A stretch of 41,441 bases of DNA from JAMCUI01 sp964520615. GTDB lineage: Bacteria > Patescibacteriota > Microgenomatia > 2-02-FULL-39-11. The stretch is from positions 1 to 41,441 of the forward strand of contig CAZFNL010000046.1 in the NCBI GenBank assembly GCA_964520615.1, read 5' to 3'. Positions 1 through 8,478 of the stretch are shown here, piece after piece. The position numbers and the translations under genes are program-made. Every line of letters begins with the position of its first letter. Positions within the stretch are counted from its first letter, which is position 1. The notes beneath the pieces are model-generated. The model had not been told where the DNA came from. It ran no database searches and saw only the letters and a program-made list of their open reading frames with translations.

Positions 1-137
1 CGGCAATCTGTGATTTATTCACGAATAGATGGTTGATCAAAATTGTTATTAGGAGCGCTTAATAAAATTTATTAACGTTAAGGGATAAATTAAGGATTCT
101 TTCCGAATCCGAAATTAACTCTTGACATTTTTCATAG

Positions 138-1217
138 ATGAGAATACTTGCGATAGAGACATCTTGTGATGAAACAGCAGCAGCTGTAGTGGAAGATGGT
201 GAAAAAATTTTATCTAGTGTTATTGCTTCCTCACAGGATTTTCACAAGACAACAGGCGGCATCATCCCTGAGTCTGCCGCCAGAGAACAGATAAAATATA
301 TCATTCCTGTTGTCACATCAGCTCTAACCAAATTAACAGAGTATACCCGACTGAAAAATAGAACTCTTTCTGGAATGTTAAAACAAATTGATGTTCTGGC
401 CGTAACTTACGGCCCGGGCCTTATCGGCTCGCTTCTTGTCGGAGTGGAAACTGCAAAGACTCTGGCATATATAACAGGAAAGGAAATCATACCGGTAAAT
501 CATATCTTTGCTCACATATATGCTAACTGGTTAGGTGGAAAAAAACCGGAATTTCCAGCAATAGCACTGGTTGTTTCCGGAGGGCATACTGAACTTTTTT
601 ATATGGAAAGTCATAAAAAAATCAAATGGCTGGGTGGTACCAGAGACGATGCTGCCGGAGAAGCTTTTGACAAATCAGCAAGATTGTTAGGTCTAGGATA
701 CCCGGGCGGTCCTGCAATAGCAAAAGCCGCAGAAAAATTTAAAAAACCGCCAATTAATCACCAATTACAAACCAATATTAAACTTCCACGCCCAATGATC
801 GGAAGTGACAGTCTGGAATTTTCTTTTTCAGGACTAAAAACTGCAGTCCTGAGAGAAGTAAACAGGTTAAAAGCTGCCAATCAATTAAACAAAGAGAATA
901 CTACACAATTATCATATGAAATACAGGAATCCATTACGGATGTGCTTGTAAAGAAAACTCTTTTTGCGGCACGGAAATATAAAGCGAAATCAATAATAAT
1001 TGGCGGTGGTGTCGCAGCAAATAAACGTCTTAAAGAAAAACTCAGTTCAACACTATCCCACCCGCAACCCGCAACCCGCAACCCGCAACTATATATCCCT
1101 CCTCCCCCTCTTTGTACAGATAACGCTTCCTATATAGCCAGCTTTGCCTACTTTCACCATCATCCAGTTCCCTGGGAAAAGATTCAGGCTGTCCCAGACC
1201 TTAATGTTGAAGTTTGA
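138..1217 (+). CDS. tsaD: tRNA N6-adenosine threonylcarbamoyltransferase TsaD
   Basis: TsaD transfers threonylcarbamoyl from TC-AMP to A37 of ANN-decoding tRNAs, working with TsaB and TsaE, which are not in this window. The N-terminus MRILAIETSCDET is the family start and fixes the ATG. The metal-binding H-x3-H is in VNHIFAHIYANW, the glycine motif is VVSGGHTE, and the C-terminal motifs GGGVAANKRL and CTDNASYIA are present. At 359 aa it is slightly long. Part of the extra length is a low-complexity insert around residues 307-318 (HPQPATRNPQ), encoded by a heptanucleotide tandem repeat just before the conserved CTDNA motif. valS follows about 30 bases downstream on the same strand. The function is confident. 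Confidence 0.96.
   Translation: MRILAIETSCDETAAAVVEDGEKILSSVIASSQDFHKTTGGIIPESAAREQIKYIIPVVTSALTKLTEYTRLKNRTLSGMLKQIDVLAVTYGPGLIGSLLVGVETAKTLAYITGKEIIPVNHIFAHIYANWLGGKKPEFPAIALVVSGGHTELFYMESHKKIKWLGGTRDDAAGEAFDKSARLLGLGYPGGPAIAKAAEKFKKPPINHQLQTNIKLPRPMIGSDSLEFSFSGLKTAVLREVNRLKAANQLNKENTTQLSYEIQESITDVLVKKTLFAARKYKAKSIIIGGGVAANKRLKEKLSSTLSHPQPATRNPQLYIPPPPLCTDNASYIASFAYFHHHPVPWEKIQAVPDLNVEV
1060..1087 (+). repeat. Heptamer tandem repeat (ACCCGCA x4) inside tsaD
   Basis: Four perfect head-to-tail copies of ACCCGCA lie in the coding sequence of tsaD. Seven is not a multiple of three, so gain or loss of one copy would shift the frame just before the conserved CTDNA motif. The encoded residues (ATRNPQ-like) have no counterpart in ordinary TsaD proteins. 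Confidence 0.9.
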
Positions 1218-1249
1218 GGTTTTTATTAATATAATAGTCCGAATTGAGT

Positions 1250-3457
1250 ATGGATAAAGTTTACAAACACCAGGATGTTGAAGAAAAATGGTATAGACTT
1301 TGGGAAAATAATGATTATTTTACTCCCAAAGAAAATTCCAAAGTTCGGCCATTTACTATCATCATGCCTCCACCAAACGCCAACGGATCCCTCCATATAG
1401 GACACGCCATGTTTTTGACACTGGAAGATCTCATGACACGATATCACCGCATGCAAGGCATCCCTTCCCTTTGGCTGCCGGGAGCAGACCATGCCGGCAT
1501 ACTCACACAAGTGGTTTTTGAGCGAAAACTGGAAAAGGAAGAGGGTAAAAGCAGATATGATCTGGGCCGGGAAGAATTTTTCAGAAGATGCATGGAATTT
1601 ACGCTGTCAAATAAAAAAAAGATGGAAGATCAGATGAGGGCTGTAGGCGCCTCATGCGATTGGGAGAGGGAACGTTTTACGCTTGATCCGAAATTTAACA
1701 TTCCCATATATACCACTTTTGTCAATCTGTTTAATGATAATCTTATTTACCGCGCCGAAAGAATGATCAATTGGTGCCCAAGATGCGCCACAGCTCTTTC
1801 TGATCTTGAGGTAATTTATAGGGAGCAGAAAGATCCTCTCTATTACCTGAAATATGGACCGTTTGTATTGGCCACTGTCAGACCTGAGACAAAATTTGGC
1901 GATACGGCTGTAGCAGTTCACCCTGATGACAAAAGATACAAAAAATTTATAGGTCAAGAAATTGAGTTTGAGACTCTTCTGGGACGGGCCAAGATGAAAG
2001 TGATAGCCGACACTGCAGTAGATATGAAATTCGGCACGGGCGCCGTCAAAGTTACCCCGGCTCATGATCCGCTGGATTTTGAGATGGGACAAAGACACCA
2101 TCTTGAAATAAGACAGGTCATAGGATATGACGGCAGTCTAAATGAGAAAGCCGGAAAATATAAAGGTATGAAAGTAAAAGAGGCCAGAAAAATGGTCGCC
2201 GAAGATCTGCAGAAATTGGGTCTTTTGGAAAAAATTGATGAAAATTACATACACTCTGTTTCTATCTGCGAACGCTGCAAGACAATTGTAGAACCGATGG
2301 TATCACTGCAGTGGTTTGTCAAAACAAAACCTCTTGCCCAAAAAGCCATCGCTGCGGTAAAAAAAGGCAATATTAAAATCATACCCAAAAGGTTTGAGAA
2401 GAATTATTTCATCTGGATGGAAAATATTCGCGACTGGTGCATTAGCCGTCAACTCTGGTGGGGCCACCGGCTACCTGTCTGGTATTGTGGTACTTCTTCA
2501 CTTTCCCCATTACAGCTAAACATGAATCCTAATCTCTCAAAAATAAAAAATAAGGGCTGTGGGAAAATTATTGTGGATGCCAAAACCCCTTCATCATGTT
2601 CTAAATGCGGCAATAAGGAATTTATTCAGGATCCGGACACTTTGGATACCTGGTTCTCCTCGGGACAATGGCCATACACTACACTCGGTTGGGAACAGAA
2701 TGATGAAGAAAGCAGCCGCGACTTTAATTATTTTTACCCCACATCAGTCATGGAGACCGGATACGAAATTCTCTTTTTCTGGGTGGCAAGGATGATCATG
2801 CTTGGGCTCTATTCCACAGGTAAAATCCCCTTTACCACAGTATACCTTCATGGATTAGTACGTGACGCATTTGGCGAAAAGATGAGTAAGTCCAAAGGCA
2901 ATGTGATAAATCCGCTTGACGTTATAGACAAGTATGGCGCCGATAGCCTTCGCATGTCACTTGTCTACGGTACAAGCACGGGTAGCGATGTCAAACTTAG
3001 CGAGGGAAAAATTCAGGCGATGCGCAATTTCAGCAATAAACTCTGGAATATAGGCAGGTTTATAAGGATGAACATGGATTTCTTTATCCAAAAAAACATC
3101 GAGATTCCCAAGAGTGTACCAGTCAAAAATTTAAATTCTGGTGACAAAAAGATACTTTTGGATTTAGAAAGTCTGCAAAAAAGGGTCACGAGAAATCTGG
3201 ATTCTTACCAGTTTGCCAAAGCAGCAGAATCGCTTTATGAATTTATCTGGCATGAATTGGCTGATAAATACATTGAGTCAAGCAAAACTAGATTAAGGGA
3301 AAATGATAGGATTGCTCTAGGAGTCCTACTCCATACATACTTGGAATCACTCAAGCTACTCCATCCTTTTATGCCTTTTATCACTGAGGAAATAAGAAGC
3401 AAAATTCAAGAAGAGGAAAAAAATCCACTAATAATATCAAAATGGCCCAAGGTTTAA
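1250..3457 (+). CDS. valS: Valyl-tRNA synthetase ValS, short form
   Basis: This class I aminoacyl-tRNA synthetase charges tRNA-Val. The HIGH signature is in PPPNANGSLHIGHA and the KMSKS signature in EKMSKSKGNVINP. The CP1 editing domain is recognisable by TVRPETKFGDTAVAVHPDD. Several zinc-ribbon-like CxxC pairs (CPRC, CERC, CSKC) sit in the insertions. The anticodon-binding helical domain follows KMSKS, but the protein stops at about 735 aa with ISKWPKV. It therefore lacks the C-terminal coiled-coil arm that brings typical bacterial ValS to 880-950 aa. The ATG at 1250 is preferred to the in-frame TTG six bases earlier. It converges head-on with the membrane protein at 3458 with no spacer. Confidence 0.96.
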   Translation: MDKVYKHQDVEEKWYRLWENNDYFTPKENSKVRPFTIIMPPPNANGSLHIGHAMFLTLEDLMTRYHRMQGIPSLWLPGADHAGILTQVVFERKLEKEEGKSRYDLGREEFFRRCMEFTLSNKKKMEDQMRAVGASCDWERERFTLDPKFNIPIYTTFVNLFNDNLIYRAERMINWCPRCATALSDLEVIYREQKDPLYYLKYGPFVLATVRPETKFGDTAVAVHPDDKRYKKFIGQEIEFETLLGRAKMKVIADTAVDMKFGTGAVKVTPAHDPLDFEMGQRHHLEIRQVIGYDGSLNEKAGKYKGMKVKEARKMVAEDLQKLGLLEKIDENYIHSVSICERCKTIVEPMVSLQWFVKTKPLAQKAIAAVKKGNIKIIPKRFEKNYFIWMENIRDWCISRQLWWGHRLPVWYCGTSSLSPLQLNMNPNLSKIKNKGCGKIIVDAKTPSSCSKCGNKEFIQDPDTLDTWFSSGQWPYTTLGWEQNDEESSRDFNYFYPTSVMETGYEILFFWVARMIMLGLYSTGKIPFTTVYLHGLVRDAFGEKMSKSKGNVINPLDVIDKYGADSLRMSLVYGTSTGSDVKLSEGKIQAMRNFSNKLWNIGRFIRMNMDFFIQKNIEIPKSVPVKNLNSGDKKILLDLESLQKRVTRNLDSYQFAKAAESLYEFIWHELADKYIESSKTRLRENDRIALGVLLHTYLESLKLLHPFMPFITEEIRSKIQEEEKNPLIISKWPKV

Positions 3458-5143
3458 TCAACTTTTACATATCAACTTTTCATTAACAGTCTGTGGCTCA
3501 AAACTAAAAACATTTATGCTTCCACTCTTAAAAACGCTCCTTGCGAAATTATAATTAATTATTCTTTTTTCCTCAGACGAATCAACCGTCAATATGTAAC
3601 TTATACTTCCACCAATTAGTAACTTATAAGCCGTACATTCTTCCATTTTCCCTTGCAGTATAGATAGTGATTGATTTTCCTTTGTACCATTCTCATTTGT
3701 ATAAATTGATTGACCAGCATAGACACTATTTTTAGCAAAAACCGGTAAAAGAAGACTAGAGTCAGGATTGGATATTACCGCTCCTCCAGTATCATGATCA
3801 CCAAGAAACTTGTAGGCAGAAACCAAATCCTCGCTCGGATACATAAATTGTTTTAACCCGGCAAATTCATGCAGTTGACTATCTAGGCTTTCCGGATACA
3901 TGATAAATGTAAGAATGAGATAAGATATCACTAAAAATGAAAACAAACTTTTACCAAATCTCTTCTTTATATAATCCAAAAAAATTACCGCACAAATTGC
4001 CAAAGGTAGATATACAGTCATCGACAGAAACCTAATATTGGCCAATGTCGGAATCTTAAAAGGTAATGGGGTAAAAGCGATAAATTTGGATAATGGAATC
4101 ATGACTATATCCCACAATACCCAAATTACCAATAAAGACTGCTCTGCTTTTCGCAATAAAAAAAATCCTGCAACTCCAAGCAAAAGGACTGGCCCTATGG
4201 AAAATAAATACTCACTTACTGATATTGCGTAAAAAATCGACTCCTGAGCCTTCATCAATGTCCAGGGGAAAATGTTTTCAGTTGTCTGATAGATATAATA
4301 AAGTGATGGCATTGTAAGAAGTATAAAGACGCCGGTAAGAACTATATCCTTTACTAGATTTATGTCTTTTTTTCTTTCCGCAGTATATATTCTCCTAAAT
4401 AAACTAATACTCAATCTGAAAAATAAAAAGATTGCAACTAGGTAATAAATCATCACTAGACTTGGAGGATGTGATATACCAGTTATCAATCCTAAAACTA
4501 TTGCTAACAGAAGAAAACGCAATTTACCAGTACGATATAGTAAAATCAGCAATAACAATCCTCCTGCCAATCCGATATGTCCGACAAGGAAATGTGGAAT
4601 AAATGTGGCCCGTCTCAGAGGATCAATTTCTGTCCACCAATATATGAATGGCCAAATTTCCGTATGTCCGGCATTGTTTACAAAATTAGGGAAGCTGGCT
4701 GATGTGGTAAAAAATATATAGGCCAAAATTCTTTGCCATTTCTTCCTTAGAAAAAAACTTATAAAAAGGTATGCGGTGATTATAAATATAAATCCAAATA
4801 TGATACGGGCGATAAAATAAATTAAAGCTGGAGGAAGAGAAAAAAATCCGCCTACTAATCCCAACCAAAGATAAAAAATGTGTATAAGACCTGCCGTCTG
4901 CGGTTCTGTGGTAAACTGATCAATTGTTGTTATTCTTCCGAAAGTTCCCTGCCTTATAAAACTTAGATAATAAGGATAATCACTGACACTGTTATGTAAA
5001 AATGAATAGACGTGGCCCCTTGGGGTATTCAGGTAAAAACTGACGGTTGGGAAAATGCTTATAAGTATAAGTGAAAACGATAGTATGAAAACAAGCGTTT
5101 CTTCCCTAGAAATAAACCCGAGAAACTTCTTTATTACTCTCAT
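3458..5143 (-). CDS. Polytopic membrane protein, GT-C glycosyltransferase-like
   Basis: This 561-aa protein has about ten or more hydrophobic segments. The first is at residues 16-38, followed by a polar loop of about 60 residues with SDYPYYLSFIRQG, then closely spaced helices. The C-terminal 130 residues are soluble and presumably extracytoplasmic (YPSEDLVSAYKFLGDHD onwards). A large first loop, many helices and a soluble tail fit GT-C type transferases or related polymer-assembly proteins. I see no DxD/EED signature good enough to name a family. It stands alone between convergent valS and the cyclophilin gene, about 100 bases from the latter. Substrate unknown. Confidence 0.6.
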   Translation of the reverse strand: MRVIKKFLGFISREETLVFILSFSLILISIFPTVSFYLNTPRGHVYSFLHNSVSDYPYYLSFIRQGTFGRITTIDQFTTEPQTAGLIHIFYLWLGLVGGFFSLPPALIYFIARIIFGFIFIITAYLFISFFLRKKWQRILAYIFFTTSASFPNFVNNAGHTEIWPFIYWWTEIDPLRRATFIPHFLVGHIGLAGGLLLLILLYRTGKLRFLLLAIVLGLITGISHPPSLVMIYYLVAIFLFFRLSISLFRRIYTAERKKDINLVKDIVLTGVFILLTMPSLYYIYQTTENIFPWTLMKAQESIFYAISVSEYLFSIGPVLLLGVAGFFLLRKAEQSLLVIWVLWDIVMIPLSKFIAFTPLPFKIPTLANIRFLSMTVYLPLAICAVIFLDYIKKRFGKSLFSFLVISYLILTFIMYPESLDSQLHEFAGLKQFMYPSEDLVSAYKFLGDHDTGGAVISNPDSSLLLPVFAKNSVYAGQSIYTNENGTKENQSLSILQGKMEECTAYKLLIGGSISYILTVDSSEEKRIINYNFARSVFKSGSINVFSFEPQTVNEKLICKS

Positions 5144-5239
5144 TATTATTAAGATACACCATTGCTTGAGTTTCTTATACTTGTTTTGGAAAAGCGAAGC
5201 ATGCGGAATTTTTTGAAGATCTCATACGGAATTGGTTTG

Positions 5240-5917
5240 TTATTTTTCTGAAACGGAGATTTTCTCTATGATTATTTTTTCTGTCGGTTTTGATTGTTCT
5301 CCTTGTCCGTTATCCACAACAGACGTATCAGCAATCTTATCCACTGTATCCATACCCGCTATCACGTGTCCGAAAATTACATAATTCTTTGGAAGATTCA
5401 AGTTGTCTTCCTGCATGATGAAAAACTGGCTACCATTGGTATTGGGACCACTATTTGCCATAGCCACTGTCCCCCTTTTATAATCCCCTACCACTTTTTC
5501 ATCAGGAAACTTGTATCCTGGTCCGCCCGTCCCATCTCCCCTAGGATCTCCCCCCTGAATCATAAAACCTTTCACAACCCTGTGAAATGTTGTCCCATCA
5601 TAAAATCCCTGTTTTGCTAAAAAGACAAAATTATTTACAGTCACTGGCGTCTCGCTTGCAGTCAATTGTATAGTGATACTACCTTTGTTAGTCACTAATG
5701 TCGCCGTATAACTTTTTTTTGTATTTATTTCCATTTTCGGCGGCTCGCTATACTGTTTGTAATTTACAGTTGAGGATGGTGTCTCCCCCATTGTATTTGT
5801 TGTTTTTTGGGAAGCATTATTTTGTGAAAAGAAAAATATCAGCCCAACTGTAATCGCAATTATAAGTCCTATATAAATAAGGAAATCCTTTAGATTTGGC
5901 TTCACTTTTTCTTCCAT
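5240..5917 (-). CDS. Membrane-anchored cyclophilin-type peptidyl-prolyl isomerase
   Basis: It catalyses cis-trans isomerisation of prolyl bonds, probably during folding of exported proteins. Residues 11-31 form one N-terminal transmembrane anchor. A Ser/Thr-rich linker of about 35 residues follows, then a cyclophilin domain from about residue 70. Core motifs are present: FHRVVKGFMIQGGDP with the catalytic Arg, MANSGPNTNGSQFFI, and YVIFGHVIAGMD. The usual active-site Trp near the C-terminal motif is replaced (PKNYVIFG), as in many bacterial cyclophilins. The SurA-N-like gene ends 13 bases upstream on the same strand, so the two form a likely envelope-folding pair. Confidence 0.93.
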   Translation of the reverse strand: MEEKVKPNLKDFLIYIGLIIAITVGLIFFFSQNNASQKTTNTMGETPSSTVNYKQYSEPPKMEINTKKSYTATLVTNKGSITIQLTASETPVTVNNFVFLAKQGFYDGTTFHRVVKGFMIQGGDPRGDGTGGPGYKFPDEKVVGDYKRGTVAMANSGPNTNGSQFFIMQEDNLNLPKNYVIFGHVIAGMDTVDKIADTSVVDNGQGEQSKPTEKIIIEKISVSEK

Positions 5918-5930
5918 AAGTTAAAAGGGC

Positions 5931-6614
5931 TTACAGAAATTTTTGGATCTGGGCATTTTTGCGGACGTTAGAAAACCAGGTGTTAAAAAGATCGGCTACT
6001 TTTTGCTGTTTCAATGCAGTTTGCGCATCCTGTCTTACCTGTGCTGGATCAGTAGCATCTTTATACGCAGCTTCATTTGAAGCAATATAATCATCTGTCT
6101 CTTTTGCGGATATAGTGGCTTCGTTATCAAAAAGCCTATCAATTGAAATCTGTATCTCAATCTGTTTTTTGAAATCATCCATTGTCATTCCCTGCGCTTT
6201 AAGAGCATCTGCAAGCGAAATTTGTCCGTTAAGACGAGTCTCTACCTGCTTTATCCTATCGTCTATTTCATTATTTGTTACAAATACGCCCTTTTGTCTT
6301 GCGGCCGCCAAAATCAGTCTCTCGTTTATCAGATTATCAAGTTCCTGACTACCGAATTTATTTACCAAATCACTTTCCAGCTGCCATCTGGATATAGGCT
6401 GACCATTAACCATGGCTACAACAAACGCGCTCTTGAACTTCCACAGCAAAAGGCCAGCAATAAGAATAACAAGAAGGATAATATGCTTCCAGGGAATTCT
6501 TCGTATTCCAGATTTTACAGGTAGTTTAGTAGGATTGGCTATTCCATCTACATTCATATCCGTGGCAACTCCTTTAGCTGTATTTCCTTTAACTATTTTC
6601 TTTTTTGTCGGCAT
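5931..6614 (-). CDS. SurA N-terminal-domain-like membrane-anchored chaperone
   Basis: This 227-aa protein has a Lys-rich cytoplasmic N-terminus and one transmembrane helix at about residues 44-64 (HIILLVILIAGLLLW). A helical domain of SurA/PrsA N-terminal type follows: NGQPISRWQLESDL, then LDNLINERLILAAARQKG, then NNEIDDRIKQVE. No parvulin domain follows, so it is probably a holdase-type chaperone rather than an isomerase. It lies immediately upstream of the anchored cyclophilin and is probably co-transcribed. An intergenic stretch of about 115 bases precedes its ATG and may hold the promoter. Confidence 0.8.
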   Translation of the reverse strand: MPTKKKIVKGNTAKGVATDMNVDGIANPTKLPVKSGIRRIPWKHIILLVILIAGLLLWKFKSAFVVAMVNGQPISRWQLESDLVNKFGSQELDNLINERLILAAARQKGVFVTNNEIDDRIKQVETRLNGQISLADALKAQGMTMDDFKKQIEIQISIDRLFDNEATISAKETDDYIASNEAAYKDATDPAQVRQDAQTALKQQKVADLFNTWFSNVRKNAQIQKFL

Positions 6615-6730
6615 AAGATGATTTAATATACACTAACCTTCTTCTTTCTGCAAGATGCCTCAAAAACGCGCTTATGATCTTTCCATGTTTATATCAAACT
6701 GCCAAAATAGGAAAATTCCTGATATATAAT

Positions 6731-7147
6731 TTAAGAAACACACGTGACAATTACCTCTCTGTTACGTGGAGTAGTGTCAAAATCCATGAGTACCACCTTT
6801 TGCCAAGTACCTAATTTCAACTTACCCTTCGTCACCGGAACGCATATACCAGGCCCAAAAAGTGTAGCCCGCAAGTGTGACCCGCCGTTTTCATCCCCCC
6901 ACGTCTGGTGATGTTTCCAGTTTTTCTCCATTGGGATGATTTTTTCCAAAACTTCTTGTATATCCTGATATAGATTTTCATCATTCTCTATAGTCGATAT
7001 GGATGCCGTTGATCCTACTATAAAAATATTAGCTATTCCCTCAGTAATATGATTTTTCTCCAACGCAACTTGTATTTCATCGGTTATATCTGTCACTTGT
7101 GAACGGCCTTCTGTTTGAAAAGAAAGACTTATATGCAAAACGGACAT
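6731..7147 (-). CDS. yjbQ: YjbQ/UPF0047 family protein
   Basis: This single-domain protein of 138 aa covers the whole YjbQ family. Visible signatures are VGSTASISTIENDE, KNWKHHQTWGDENGGSHLRA with the conserved His cluster, and the C-terminal GTWQKVVLMDFDTTPRNRE. Family members have weak thiamin-phosphate-synthase-like activity in E. coli, but the physiological role is unknown. It follows the yqeY gene on the same strand about 20 bases downstream and may be in the same transcript. Confidence 0.92.
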   Translation of the reverse strand: MSVLHISLSFQTEGRSQVTDITDEIQVALEKNHITEGIANIFIVGSTASISTIENDENLYQDIQEVLEKIIPMEKNWKHHQTWGDENGGSHLRATLFGPGICVPVTKGKLKLGTWQKVVLMDFDTTPRNREVIVTCVS

Positions 7148-7167
7148 ATCGCGCGAATAAAAAATTA

Positions 7168-7611
7168 TTAATTTTTTGCCTGTAATCTCTGTCTTACCAT
7201 ATTGGCCACCTTTGCACCATCAGCTCTACCCTTTACCCTAGCCATCACCAACCCTATTGCCCTTCCCATGTTGGAAACACCGCTCACTCCTTTTGTTTCT
7301 TCATCTATAATATCGCTAAGTTCAGCATCGGAAATCTCTTGGGGTGCAAATTTCTCGATCTCGACCAACTGTTCGTTTTCTTTTGATACTAAATCTTCCC
7401 GATTCCCCTTTCTAAACATATCGATCGCTTCTTTCCTTTTTTTTATCTCTTTTTGCAAAAGAGTCACTATTTCCACATCATTCAATTCGCTCTTTTTATT
7501 TATCTCTGCATACTTTATCTCTGATAATACAAACCGTAAGGCATCTGTTGCGTTTTTGTTTCCTTCCTTATATTTTACAATCATCGTCTTTTGTATCTCT
7601 TCTTTTAACAT
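7168..7611 (-). CDS. yqeY: GatB/YqeY domain protein
   Basis: This 147-aa protein matches stand-alone YqeY, a relative of the tRNA-binding tail of GatB. Signatures are KNATDALRFVLSEIKYAEI near the N-terminus, EKFAPQEISDAELSDII in the middle, and NMGRAIGLVMARVKGRADG at the C-terminus. The ATG at 7611 is preferred over an in-frame TTG 18 bases upstream because AAAGGA sits about 7 bases before it. The gene lies between otsB and yjbQ on the same strand. It may bind tRNA, but no enzymatic activity is established for the family. Confidence 0.92.
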   Translation of the reverse strand: MLKEEIQKTMIVKYKEGNKNATDALRFVLSEIKYAEINKKSELNDVEIVTLLQKEIKKRKEAIDMFRKGNREDLVSKENEQLVEIEKFAPQEISDAELSDIIDEETKGVSGVSNMGRAIGLVMARVKGRADGAKVANMVRQRLQAKN

Positions 7612-7649
7612 AAAAAGTCCTTTCTTCAACCATTATAAACTAAAGTATT

Positions 7650-8447
7650 TTATCCAATCATCAGGCAATTCAAGAACCATTGAAGCAAGCTTTTAGTTTC
7701 ATGCTGACCTCTTAAGAAATATTTTGCTCTTGAATTACTCTTGTATCCTATTCTTATTGTTATTGCGTCTACTAGTTTTGCGAAAGCATCCTCATCTGTT
7801 TTATCATCACCCAAATATATAGATAAGGTTCTTTTTCTTTCAACTGTGGTTAATGCATTTTTTAGATAATAACTGCAAAAATCTCCTTTATCCCATCTCA
7901 CCCTTGGCTTTATATCAAAAACCCTCTTGCCATAAATTACGGATATCAAAAATGTATTAATGTAATGCTCCATCTCAATTTCAAACACTTTTCTTAGTCT
8001 TTCCACTCGTTTACTATCAAGTGCACGATAGTGAAGAGCGAATGTTAACCCTTTGTCTTCAAAGACTGTTTCTGGAAATTTCTGTGCCAATGCGATTATT
8101 ATTTTTTTTACTTTCTCGAGTTCTTCTGTTTCCAATTTTACCGGTGCGGTAAAATACCTGCCGTCAATCTCCCATTCCAACCCGTGGTTTCCGCAATAAT
8201 CGGCGCTTTTAATCCTTATCCTGCTTTTAATATCAGATAATGACCTACCGCTGACTACAATCAGCCTACTGTTAGGTATAACAACTAATTTCTTCAGTAT
8301 TTCCAGTACATCTGAATAAATTATTGCATTTTGAGGAACAGAGGCAATTGGAGACAAAGTACCGTCAAAATCAAGAAATAATATCAGTCCTGATCTTTTG
8401 TCCAATAGTCTTTTAATTTTTCCGGTTTCAGACCAAAAATCTTTCAT
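7650..8447 (-). CDS. otsB: Trehalose-6-phosphate phosphatase
   Basis: OtsB dephosphorylates trehalose-6-phosphate to trehalose. HAD superfamily motifs are in order. Motif I is LFLDFDGTLSPI with the nucleophile and acid/base Asp, followed by VVSGRSLSDI, the family motif GNHGLEWE, and motif IV YLGDDKTDEDAF. The length of 265 aa is normal. It begins 31 bases after the end of otsA on the same strand, so the two trehalose steps are almost certainly co-transcribed. Confidence 0.94.
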   Translation of the reverse strand: MKDFWSETGKIKRLLDKRSGLILFLDFDGTLSPIASVPQNAIIYSDVLEILKKLVVIPNSRLIVVSGRSLSDIKSRIRIKSADYCGNHGLEWEIDGRYFTAPVKLETEELEKVKKIIIALAQKFPETVFEDKGLTFALHYRALDSKRVERLRKVFEIEMEHYINTFLISVIYGKRVFDIKPRVRWDKGDFCSYYLKNALTTVERKRTLSIYLGDDKTDEDAFAKLVDAITIRIGYKSNSRAKYFLRGQHETKSLLQWFLNCLMIG

Positions 8448-8478
8448 TTATACCAAAAAGCCGATATTAAATATGCCA

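Noticed and set aside
94..110. Hairpin GGATTC/GAATCC before tsaD as a terminator
   Set aside because: The stem is only 6 bp and no T tract follows.
1226..1510. 94-aa minus-strand frame opposite valS
   Set aside because: It runs antisense to the conserved HIGH region of valS; no independent support.
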